Assembly (NCBI GenBank): GCA_036924285.1 | Contig: JAYKYS010000018.1 | Location: 682,001 to 746,000 of the forward strand | DNA from: Asterella californica | Taxonomy: Eukaryota > Streptophyta > Marchantiopsida > Marchantiales > Aytoniaceae | DNA length: 64,000 nt | Direction of reading: 5' to 3' | Part shown: positions 47,520-57,692 of the stretch, piece by piece | How positions within the stretch are numbered: the first letter of the stretch is position 1 | Layout: each line of letters begins with the position of its first letter | Translations under genes and position numbers: made by a program | Notes under the pieces: generated by a model | What the model saw: only the letters and a program-made list of their open reading frames with translations | Told to the model about the DNA's origin: nothing | The model's database searches: none

Positions 47520-48600
47520 ACGTTGAAGAGCGAATTATAGATTCTCGTTAACTCTACATCCGTAACAGGTACCAACGGAACACAACCCGTACGTCATGTA
47601 CAGATGATCATAATATAACTGTATCTTCAATCCGAACACCCAACTTGTAAGAGTTTTGGGATTATATGTAGTTAGAAATGAATGTATCGTTTCCAAGTTT
47701 ATGTCCTTCCAGTTCTTTTGAATAAAAATGACGAACTCAATTTTAATCAAATCTTTCTTCCGTCAATCATTGATATGATTTCATAAGCTTTGGTCTGAAT
47801 GTCCATCTTCCGAATGGTTGATCCATCAACGAAATGCTATCATGTCTAGGTACATACCGTGCAAATGGATTTGATGGGTCCACTTTGTCTAATGTCTCTT
47901 GGTCTACATCTTTGCTCTCTGCCGGTGCAATTTTCACCAATAGGACTCTGATTGGGAGGAAAGATTACGCTGTTATGAAGTGCATTTTTGGGTTGAGTTG
48001 GAAGACCGAGGTGCCAATGATAGTACTCTAAACTCATTATAGGATCCTGGGATGAGCTGAACACTTTCACAGATAGATACATCTGGAAAACATCCGCAGT
48101 GCAGAATGCTACATATACAGTACGTCAAGACCTTGAGATAAGATGCAGATAGAAAATGAAAGCATGATGATCACGAAAGCATCGGATTTCGCAGTCAGCG
48201 TTCAACACAAATATTCAACATATATAGTAAAGCTTGGTGTGTAGTTTCTTCAATAAGTAGCTAGCCATAGGTGTTGAAGTGTGGTTGTCCAGACATTTGC
48301 GATGTCCGTCTTGTACTTCAGTTTATGATAAACCGCAAAGCTACGTTTTCGCATGCGGTTGTAGTTTTCTGAGCCACTTTTGGTGCGAGCGTAATTTTCT
48401 GTGGCGCACGAAAGGACTTGACGGCCGGAATATGCAAGCCGACTAGGAAATGCACATGTGCATCTCTAATTTATTTTTTGTTCAAATCATACGTGTATTT
48501 CATCCATAAGTAAGTTAAGTATTTAGAGAATTTATTAAATATTTAAATATTTAAATATTTATAGTAATTCAAAGACACCACCCTAAACGATACACGACTC
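47520..48600. other. Segment splitting LINE ORF1 (probable insertion)
   Basis: The DUF4283-like text breaks off near 47520 and the following ORF1 text (IGILSRLREV...) resumes near 48610. The roughly 1.08 kb between has no clear ORF1 similarity, is AT-rich at its right end (TTTAAATATTT repeats near 48540) and shows no complete terminal repeat. A fragment near 47850 (VQMDLMGPL) weakly recalls an integrase. The nature of the insert is unknown. Confidence 0.4.
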
Positions 48601-48609
48601 TAAAAAAAT

Positions 48610-48984
48610 TTGATCGGGATTTTGAGCAGGCTAAGGGAGGTAATCTACTCCACGTTTGAAATGATAGACTGCAGATTCCTAAGTGTTAGAGGGTGTGTCT
48701 TGATGGATCTAAATGATAATATGTCAGAATTCATTGCAGTGAATATTTCAAACCACTTGGGAGTCTATCATCAAAGAGTTGTATATAGGCATGTTCTAGA
48801 TACATGTTTTCCCTGCCAGCATCAAGGACACATAGTCTGTCATTGTCCGGAGAAGGGAGCCAAAAACACATACAGAAGACTTGTGAATAACCAAAGCTCC
48901 AATGGACAAGAGATACACAAGAAGTATATTGCACCTAGGGAGGTACTCAACCAAAGGTTGATGCGGACGGATTTTAACATGTGA
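48610..48984 (+). pseudogene. LINE ORF1, C-terminal part with CCHC knuckle
   Basis: A 124-codon frame encodes VRGCVLMDLNDNMSEFIAVN followed by a knuckle CFPCQHQGHIVCHC (C-x2-C-x4-H-x4-C). The layout, a beta-strand-rich segment then a single CCHC close to a basic tail, is typical of the C-terminal half of plant L1 ORF1. It ends in a stop at 48984, and the region up to 49570 is decayed linker. Confidence 0.68.
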
Positions 48985-49572
48985 GCAAAGAGAAAAATAT
49001 CAGTAACAAGGGAGAAAATGACTCACAACCAGAGAATCGACAACGTGTGGGAAAATAAAATAGCTTCGAGGTCTCTAGTCACTACAGGAGGATAATGGAG
49101 GCGAAGGTACAAGTAGGAAGACTGCAAAACCAGCTGAAGAAGAAAAATAGAAGGTAAATCCACAAGAGTAAAATAGAAGCAACATATCATAGAGGACAAT
49201 CAATGGAATAGAGATCAAAGTAGTGGACCAAAAGGAGACAGCAACAGCAGTAGAAGTTCACATGAAGGAGCGTGACAGTGTGCTAGGGAAACGAACGGAG
49301 ACAGAAGATAATTCTCTTCGGATTCAACACAAGGAAAATTTTGGGAAAACAACGATGCAAGTGAGAAAGAAACATAATCTCTGTCAACAAGGGAAGTAGA
49401 GGAAAGCAAGTCCGTCCAAGAGTAACAAGACTGCTTACTACATGGATGTTGAGGAAAAAGAGAACGAGGAGAATAGAAGGAATGAACGAGAAGGAGAAAC
49501 GAGCCAACGCGCTCAGAAAAGTGGATCCTCCAAGTCCAAGAAGGGTTTGAAGAAAATATCAAGCAGATAGAT

Positions 49573-50560
49573 AGAAGCGAGCTTTGCATCTTGGAACGTT
49601 CGTAGTCTACGTGACTCACACCGACTGAGAATAATGAAAAGATGGATATGCAAACAGCAAAGAGTTGTTGATTTGCTGTTGTTTATAGGAACTGAAACTA
49701 AAAGAGGAGAAGGTAAGTTTCACCCTACAACAAATAGCTTTGGAAGACAGATTCGTGATAGATTACACTCCGGAGAGAAAGACGGATGCATGTGTAATAT
49801 TGCTAAACGAGTGAAAAATGATAGACTCAGGAGTACACTGTACATGGTGTCTAGCATGGATTAGATTGTACAATAAGAATAGGGTCCATTCATGCTCCAA
49901 ATGAGAAGAGACAGAGAATTCAATTATGGAGATGGATCGTGGAACAACAGGAGCTGGAGAAATAGATCATTAGAGGCGACTAGAATAGTGTGGAGACCCC
50001 AGTAGATAGTGTAGATAGATCTCCACTTCAGAATCGCTCAGAGAGGAGGATATGACAAAAGGTAATAACGGCCCTGGACTAGGAGGATGGGTGGAAAGTC
50101 ATCACTGCACAAAGGTCCTTTTTACAGTAGGAGATAGACTGGACCAATCTAGATTAGATAGATTTTATGTATGACACAAAGGAGAATGAGGCCAGATTGT
50201 TTTCAAAAATAAACACAATGAGAAGCATACGCTACCTAATCATATTCCAGTGATACTTAACATAAGAGAAGGTTCAGAAGAAGGGAGAAGGGTTTCAGGC
50301 AGTTACTTCAAGGTGTCTCCTGAGAGAATCAAGGATACCCAACGATAAATAAAGCAAAGGAAGTGTAGAGGTCAATAATGAACAACCAACCAAATGTGAG
50401 ATGCGATGGGATCTGAAATGGAGGCAGACCAAAAAGGTCTTCCGGCAGGAGGAGATAAACATCAGAAGATAACGAAACAAACTAGAAAAACGATGTGAGG
50501 AAATGGAGCAAGCAAGAGCCAGAGTAGCAGTGGAGAGAAGGAATACAGCAGATTAGGATC
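49573..50560 (+). pseudogene. LINE ORF2 endonuclease domain
   Basis: The text SFASWNVRSLRDSHRLRIMK starts near 49573, followed by LLLFIGTETKR. These are the first motif (WN-x-R) and the Glu motif (ETK) of the AP-like endonuclease of L1 elements. An open part covers 49634-49864. Later text (GPFMLQM, then a decayed stretch to 50560) contains many stops. The domain would nick target DNA; here it is inactive. Confidence 0.7.
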
Positions 50561-50619
50561 TCGATGCACTGGAACATGAGATAGAACATAGATAAACAAT
50601 CACATGGAGGAGGAGGAGT

Positions 50620-51140
50620 AGGGACAGATGGTTAAAAGAAGGGGAAGTTTCGTCTAAATATTTCTTTGTGATTCTGAAAAGCAAAAGAATAAGGAAAACA
50701 TACAGTCCCTTGGGGTAGAAGAGGGAAGGGTTCTGACAGACAGGAAAGAGGTAGCAAGCAAAATTCAGAAAATACTATGAAAACTTTTTCAGAAAAAATA
50801 ATCAAGTAGAAGAAGAATATGAGCTACAGAAAATAGTGCTTGAAGTGCTATCAGGATTTTCTGATAGGGAAAAGTGGAACAAAAACTAGATCATTGGAAA
50901 AACAGATGTCTAAGTTTCACAGGAAGGATAGTTGTAGTGAAACACATCTTCATGAGAATGCCGACACTACTTCACGGGTGTCAGCACCCAAAAAACGTTG
51001 GTGAAAAGGTTGGAGAAAACCTGCAGAGAATTCGTATGGGATATCAAGGAATGGAAGAAGAAGATCCCTTAGTAGCATGGAATGAATTAGAAGTGCCAAA
51101 GGTAGAAGGAGGTTTGGACATAGAATCCTTTGCGATGTAG
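50620..51140 (+). pseudogene. LINE ORF2 reverse transcriptase with its core deleted
   Basis: Near 50625 the text DRWLKEGEVSSKYFFVILKS is the N-terminal RT segment of L1 elements (W-x-x-xGD-NTKFF type). After about 80 codons the sequence jumps at 50870 to KLDHWKNRCLSFTGRIVVVK, which belongs downstream of the RT palm. The fingers-palm block with its FADD catalytic motif is therefore missing. Frame 50874-51140 is open and ends DIESFAM. Confidence 0.78.
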
Positions 51141-52510
51141 AGCAAAGTGCAAACCCTCAAACATTGTATGAGGATTGCTGCAAGGGAGGAGGAGGACTAG
51201 ATCATGGTGGTGGAAGAGATGGCAAAATCAGCAGTATGCGAGAAATATAGAAGCAACATGATGAAGGAGTGAAAACTAGCAGCAATGCTAGTGGTAGGAG
51301 CAGTCCAAAAACTCTTGATACTAGGTACGTATAATGCTATGGCATAGATGTGGAGGGAGATGGAAGCGAATGTTCATTTGGATAGAGAGAGAGAGAGAGC
51401 GAGATTTGCACCAGAGTTCAGTGTAGGGAAAGTAATCAAACTGACGGTGAAGGAAGAATGATGTTCAAAAGAGCCGTGAAATGCACTATGCAAGAAAGTC
51501 AAAGCAACAGGTATGAAGAACCTACAACAACTCTCAGGGTGGATGGAGGAGCAAAACAACGAATTCAAAGAGAGAGACAAGCATCGCAACGTGGAGTGAT
51601 ACAGAAACTGAGAAAAGGAGAGGAGGTTATACACCTTCACGGATTAGCAGGATGGACGTGGACGTTGAAAGACAAAAAGCTCGAAGGATGATGTCAATCA
51701 AAGCTGACCTGAAAGAAGCTGCTGAATCCGAGACACGGAAAAGAGATGTGAGACAACTGAATCAAAATCCAGATGGAGAAAAAGATGAAAGAACAAAACT
51801 GAAACAAGTAGAGAGAAACAAGGTGTTAGCATGAAAGATTTTACATAAAGATTTCCTTCCTTGGACAGATTGGCTAAAATAGGAAAATGCTCATCGTTTC
51901 GTAGCAGATGCAGAGGAGCAGAAGAACCATGGATCATCTATTTCATAGAATATCCGTACACGAGAAGAAGATGGGCAAAGTGGAAGTAGGCTACGAGGAG
52001 AATCAATGGAATGGTAGTCACACATCGTGCATATTCACACTAATCGATACGATGCATAGAAAAACAAATCTGACAGGAAGCATAAGGACATATAAACTGG
52101 TGAGATTGATATGTGAACTCTTCTTGATATCTGCATTTGAATCCTTTCAAGCACGAACGCACCTTGAAGATTTTCCTCCTCTTCGTCACATCCATCTCAG
52201 GACGTACCCAGCCAATCCACCGAGTACTTCTCTTTTTTGCTCTCTCTCTCTATCTCGTTTCCTGTGTTGTTGATTCTTTCCTCCCTCTCTTCAATTACCT
52301 CGATCTCCTCTTCAATGCTTTCAAGTTCTGCATTTACATTTCTGGAGGTGCTCGAGCTTAGTCGATCTTGTGTGATTTTGACATGTTCCTTCGCACTTGC
52401 AGATTGTTGTAGTGTTGGTGTTCCTCTCCGCGACTTACAGCAAGCACTTGATTGATTGGGTCGTGTGATGGAAGATCACAACAATTGGTGTCTACTCCTC
52501 TAAACACATG
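51141..52510. other. LINE 3' remains, then a CT-rich stretch
   Basis: Decayed Lys/Glu-rich text continues to about 52010 (a short GA repeat is at 51387-51402). From 52140 to 52330 the plus strand is rich in CT (CTCTCTCTCTATCTC). No gene is supported. This could be the leader of the frame at 52515, which cannot be shown. Confidence 0.4.
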
Positions 52511-52514
52511 ATTA

Positions 52515-52973
52515 TTGCGTTCAAAGAAATCAGCGATTCAGAGCATTCAGTGTATTAGTAATCTTACGAAGCAGAGTTACACTCTAGAGAGAAATGTGAA
52601 GAACATCATGGACGTCAAGTCGGCACGGTTGGTCCGCAAGAGAGATAAACTAACTGCCAAGCGGCAGCAGAGCAAAAGTGACAAAACAACTAGTAGGTCC
52701 AGCAGCAGACCCGTCTATCTGGCTGCCACCAGTATGGAGTACAACAGCCCAATGATTAAGCAAAGTGTGCACAGGATTCAAAATAATAACGTGGAGAGCG
52801 TGAGCTCTCTATGGAAAATATGGAGAGCCAAGAAGCAGTGGAGCAAACGTGTGCGGTGTCTAACGACTAGTGGTCCCAACAGAAATAAGACCAATGGACC
52901 TGCAGTCAGCATGGAGAACAATAGCCCAACTAGAAATCAGAGCGTCGATAAGATTTCGAATAGGTTTTTTTAA
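52515..52973 (+). CDS. Unknown basic protein with an internal repeat
   Basis: An open frame of about 150 codons, Lys/Arg/Ser-rich. Two related blocks of about 35 residues occur: TSRSS...TSMEYNSPMIKQSVHRI and TTSGPN...VSMENNSPTRNQSVDKI. The reading frame may start downstream of 52515 at a true ATG (for example MDVKSARLVRKRD near 52609). I do not recognise a family. The repeat may reflect tandem duplication of DNA rather than selection on protein. Confidence 0.3.
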   Translation: MRSKKSAIQSIQCISNLTKQSYTLERNVKNIMDVKSARLVRKRDKLTAKRQQSKSDKTTSRSSSRPVYLAATSMEYNSPMIKQSVHRIQNNNVESVSSLWKIWRAKKQWSKRVRCLTTSGPNRNKTNGPAVSMENNSPTRNQSVDKISNRFF

Positions 52974-55273
52974 AATTTCTTGTTTGCAGTGGTGTAACAT
53001 CTATTCCGTGGGCGCCACGAATGTAAGAGAAAGCAGACTCCTCTTGATAAAATTAAGGAAATAAATTTCCCCAAATACAAAATAATAATAACACACCCAA
53101 AATCTCAATGTAGCTTAATAAATAAAGTGTTAGAGCAACTAATACGTTGATCTTAATGCTTGTGATAAGTCTGCTATGCTGCCATTTACTCTGAAAAGAA
53201 ATCTGGACCCTACGCTAAAACCTATAAACAGAAAACAGTTCGATATAAGATCTGATAGACACATTAAAGACATACGAGAAATTTTCTCGTATTGGCTCAC
53301 AGTTACTGACCGAAGTGATACATCACTGCGGTAATAACATCTCTAGCAGCACTTTATATAATTGTATTAGAACTCTAATTGAGGTAGAGTAATTCCAGTG
53401 GTATATTACTGTATACTAAAGTGTGTTGAACTTTGACTGGAAATTAAAACGAAGAAACAACTAAATAAGATACGAATCTATAAGATATGTCGCTGGAGAT
53501 GCTCTAGGGATTATTAGTGTACGTCAAAGTTAAGAGAAAAAATTCTCTAATATCCAGAAGAAAACAGCAGTAGTTTATTGAAGTACAATTCTGAATAGAA
53601 CTGTGAATCGCTTATCATCATATCTGTGAATTGATATAATTATTTTAATTTTTATAAAATTCTATAAATTAGAATAAATTATTTGATTCTTAAATTTCTT
53701 TACTCAGAAAACTTACAGTAGAATCTACAGTCGTAATACTCTTCCACCAACAAAGAATATTGACTGAAGATTTTAGCTTTGACATGCACTACTAAATATG
53801 TAAAGCATCACACGTACGTTAGAAAAACACTCACTTTCCAGACGAGTTGACTACTCTAAACTAGAATAGCCTCATTAGGTATACGTTATAGATGTACGGT
53901 TTCATATGTTCACAAAAAATACATAGATAAATCTATCTATGTTTTTGTTCTCTTTGAAATTTATCTATGTATTTTAAACGAAAGTAGAAGGTATTTCTCT
54001 AGTATATCGCGCTTACACATACGCACGCCATACAATTCAGAAATTTGAAAACGAATGATTTCGTGGTTACTTGAATTTTAATTGATATGGTAACATAACA
54101 TCATTGGTCATTATTGCTTACGTGAAAACATTTTCTTAAGTTCAGTTAGAGGATTTACACATGCACTTTAACTCAATTTAAATAATTGTAAAGGTAACAC
54201 AGTGAAGAGGGGAGAATGTCTTAGGAAGTAAGAACATTAATAGCGTCTTTCCACCTGTAGTTTTGAAACCAAAAAAAGAGTTCTCGACGTGTGCGAGATA
54301 AGGTTGGTAATAAACGACATCTCTGGACTATGCATAATTTTGAATTCACGAATAAGATTGAAGCGAGAAAGTACAGTTTCCTACAATTTGAGAGAGGCGT
54401 TTGAAACATGGTCTTTTGAGATAACATGTACAAAAAATGACTTGCTGGACTGCTTGGCGCGTTGAGCTCAAATCCAGTGTCACCCGATAGAGTCGTACTG
54501 GATGCACCTAGTGAACGAGACACAGGTGGTGTGGCTGTTTCAAGGCCATCGGATACAGACAATGCTGTTCGGGGAGCACTGAAGCGAAACTGCAAAACAC
54601 AGTCCAAAGACGTTCGTCCAAAATTGTGACTTTAATTCAAAACTGCAGTAGGATAGACAAAACTGAACTGTAACAAAAATGTCAGAAACTATGACCATTT
54701 CAGTTTCAAAACTGCAGATGCAGAGACGCTCTAATATCTTAAAGAAAAAAATCTTAACATATACCTTTGCCCAAATGAGGAGTAACTCAGAATTAAGTAT
54801 CTCCAAACATGTACTGTAATTGGTTTTAAACAGTTATGGAAGTAACTTTGGCACAGGGTAGACTGTGTATCAATCTTTGTCACCAGTTACTGCAGAGATT
54901 TACTTGATCCACGCCCAGAAGGAATCCCGGACTTGATCCACCCCCTCTTAACGATACCCTTCTTGATCAACCCCCAAACTGGCTACCGTCCGCTTTGAAA
55001 GTTACTTTGCCACATGGACGTCCAGTCAGGTAGTCCTGTCAGCTTTCCGAAGCTGACGTGTTATGTCATGTCAGCTGGCGATGTGTGACATGTTTCAATG
55101 TCAGATGTCAGTTGGTGATGTCTGACGTGGTACAATGTTAGATTAATGCGCGGGAAGACAAGAAGGACTATGCAGCAGAATGTTACATTGCGTAGAGTTT
55201 AGTGCAGCACGTTAGAGTTTTGTGTAGCACGTTAGCGTTGAAGTTTTAGAGTGCTCGGCCCATATTCTTGTCG
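52974..55273. other. AT-rich stretch without a supported gene
   Basis: No domain is found in any frame. At 53916-53932 and 53959-53975 there is a perfect 17-bp inverted repeat with a 26-nt spacer. From 55030 to 55140 TGTCAG/TGACGTG/GATGTGTGACATG words recur, as in 22450-22690. Confidence 0.4.
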
Positions 55274-56044
55274 ATGGCTGTGCAGATTGTCGCTCTTCGT
55301 GAATTCTACGATGAAATCGAAACGATTGGGAAAAATGTAGAATCACGATGGACTAGATGCACGATAGTGAAAATCGTCCGCAGCTGCAATGGTTCCATGA
55401 CTTATCAGGCTTGCGCTAGATGTTTGAAAGCTACCGGAGGAGTTCCTGAACAACAAGAATTCCTATCTCCTGGAGCAAACTCTCCAAGTCCAAGCAGTTG
55501 TTGTTCTCATGCTCGTAGTGTTCGAGCTTGGAGATTCAGTATGTCACTGATGGACTCGTCAATGGAATGGAAAGTTGAAGACTGCGGTGTTTTCACAGTG
55601 TGGCAAGCTGGGAATGAACTCTTAGGCATGACAGCGACAGATTTTTCCATTTTGTCTGAAGGGGAACAGAAGGAACTTATCCAATCTACTATTTTGCGAG
55701 GATTTTGAGAGCTGCAAATCGGTCTCAGCTGTAAAAATAGAGAACGCACAGTGTTCGCAGCGCGTAGAGTAGGATGTTCAGAAGCAATTTCTGATGTTAT
55801 TGAGCGAGTTGGGGTACATTCTATTGTTTGGGACATGGACCGATTGGTGATGGAAGAACCTACAGTCATAATTAAATATGTTGATCATTGCCGAGACGTA
55901 TTGACTAGGTTTCGCCAAGTTAGAGATCATATTGCAGAGGTGAAAGACCGAACTGTGGGTCTGTGTGAAAAAATAAAGAATACACTCTGTGTGTGCGAAG
56001 ATGCAGTTGAGAACCTCGAGAAATTATACAGTTTGCTAGAGTAG
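55274..56044 (+). pseudogene. RPA1-C-like OB-fold protein (one in-frame TGA)
   Basis: ATG 55274 opens a frame of 257 codons with a single TGA at 55706-55708. Where the related protein at 61269-62078 has Trp (SKKWRFKIGL), this one has the stop (RGF-stop-ELQIGL), so it is a TGG to TGA change. The text YQACARCLKA, then CCSHARSVRAWRFSMSLMD and ELLGMTATDF follows the C-terminal DNA-binding domain of replication protein A 70 (zinc ribbon inserted in an OB fold). The last 90 residues are predicted helical. Only this domain is present, much shorter than RPA70. It may be derived from a transposon or be a broken single-domain paralogue. Confidence 0.7.
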
Positions 56045-56394
56045 CGAAAGAGTATATTTTGAGAACAATGTTGGGTAATATTGCGGAAAAAAATATATCT
56101 TCTTCTATATATGTTGTTATCTATTTCGATAACAATGACCGATAATTTTGCGGAATAAAATGTATGCTGTTATTTTGTTTTGAATGGTTTTAGAAATGAA
56201 ATGCAAGTTTTCCGAACTTCAAACGGAACAAACCGAACTAAACTGAACTTCAAAAACATCGATATCCTTGCTCAAGCTTCCTTGTAGCACTTCCCTTCGG
56301 AAAGTCAAGAGAAGTAGAGGCTACTTCAAGCTTTCGATTCACTTCCTCACACCCTTCCAGTAGGAGAGTTTCTCACGCGTGTACAAAGAGTGGA

Positions 56395-56740
56395 GAGGAG
56401 AAAAAGAGGACGAGAGCCAAAATAGTCGAGAGGAGAGTGGAGAAGTTTAGTCGAGAGGAGAGTCGAGATCATTCGAGGAGGAGAGAGGAGAGGTTTATCG
56501 ATATTTGAGGATAGAGCGAAGAAAGAAGAGTGAGGCTGCGAGCTCTGAGTGAGTAGAAAGGTTGTTGTAAAATTGAATTAACTCTGAGCGATTTTGAATC
56601 ACTGTGATGAAAACGAGAGGAGTTCCAATTCGAGATCGAGGCGGAGGCGGAGGCGTTGGAAGAGGACGAGAGAGCGGAGGGTACCACGACGTACCCATCA
56701 AAGTGTCGAGAGAGCGGAGGGTACCATGACGGTCCTGTAA
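56395..56740 (+). repeat. GA-rich stretch with short tandem repeats
   Basis: GTCGAGAGGAGAGT-type words repeat from 56395 to 56490. A block CGAGAGAGCGGAGGGTACCA occurs twice (about 56668 and 56707). No gene is seen. It precedes the palindrome array and could be a leader or promoter region. Confidence 0.5.
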
Positions 56741-56904
56741 GTTAACTAGGATGCTAGAAGTGCATGTGTTTATCAACAGTGTATGAATTTGGATTTATTT
56801 TTTCCATGTTAGGGTTAGCGAAACGAACATGTTTCGCCTAAGATTGGTGAAATTGGACAAATTTCTCGATAAAATTAGAGCGGAACACGTCAGTTTCGCC
56901 TTGG

Positions 56905-57540
56905 ACGAGGACGAAATACATGTATCGCCCTCCCGTAGGACGAAATACCATGTATCGCCTGCCCAGCCTGCATGTGTTTGCACTGAGCAGGGCGATACAT
57001 GCTATTTCGCCTTGCCGGAGGACGAAACAGCATGTATCGCCCTCCTAGGTCCAAAGTGTTCGTACTGGGAAGGCGATACATGCTGTTTCGCCCTGCCGTA
57101 GGACGAAACAACATGTTTCGCCCTCTGCGGAAGAAAGTGTTCTCACTGGGAAGGCGATACATGCTGTTCCGCCCTGCCGGAGAGCGAAACATGTATCGCC
57201 CTCTGCGATCGAATGTGTTCTCACTGGGCAGGGCGATACATGTTGTTTCGCCCTGCCCAGTCCCATTGTTTTCATTGATAGGGCGAAACACATGTTTCGC
57301 CCTCCCATGACCTTATCAATCCAGAGGACGAAACACGGCATGTTTCGCCCTCACATAGTCCCATGTGTTTACACACTGCAGGGCGAAACAGCATGTTTCG
57401 CCTTGCCCAGTCGCATGTGTTTTCACTGAGCAGCAGTCCAGAGGACGAAACTAGCCGTGTTTCGCCCTCTGGATCCACTTCTCCGTGAGGACGAGTTTCG
57501 CCCCTCGCCAGGCAAAACACTGCGTTTCGCCCTTGACAAT
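56905..57540. repeat. Palindrome array 1
   Basis: About 14 short palindromes of the form GGCGAWACA..TGTWTCGCC lie 25-50 bp apart. In the part 56991-57252 they form a tandem unit of about 80 bp (copies at 56991, 57072, 57153, 57232) with two palindromes per unit and a spacer ending in GTGTTCTCACTGGG. Long stop-free frames on both strands across the array are side effects of the repeat. No similar motif occurs in the retrotransposons of the window. Confidence 0.85.
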
Positions 57541-57692
57541 TAGATATTCCTTTCTCTTGTTACATTATTCGCTTCCATTTCCAGCATTTCCAATAGTTCT
57601 ACAATATCCCCGCTGTGTGTCAATAGTTGGATTGTTATGTTTACGTTTTTGGACATTTTTAATTTGTATACGTCCTTTTTAGCTGTGAGGAA

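Larger units (their letters stand above)
46300..52010 (+). mobile_element. Decayed L1-type LINE
   Basis: ORF1 with a DUF4283-like part and CCHC knuckle, an AP-like endonuclease, and the two ends of reverse transcriptase occur in order on the plus strand. The RT core is deleted and ORF1 is split by an unrelated 1.1-kb segment. The 3' end is set approximately, where recognisable LINE-like text fades; no poly(A) tail or target duplication could be identified. Confidence 0.75.

Noticed and set aside
49215..49619. 134-codon minus-strand frame
   Set aside because: Antisense of the Lys/Glu-rich LINE linker, giving a Leu/Ser-rich artefact.
55706..55708. TGA as selenocysteine or a reassigned codon
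   Set aside because: The paralogue has Trp here, no SECIS is evident, and TGA, TAG and TAA all occur as stops in the other relics.
56829..57520. Frames of 80-130 codons on both strands in palindrome array 1
   Set aside because: Same reason: low-complexity translation of a tandem repeat, with no start context or domain.
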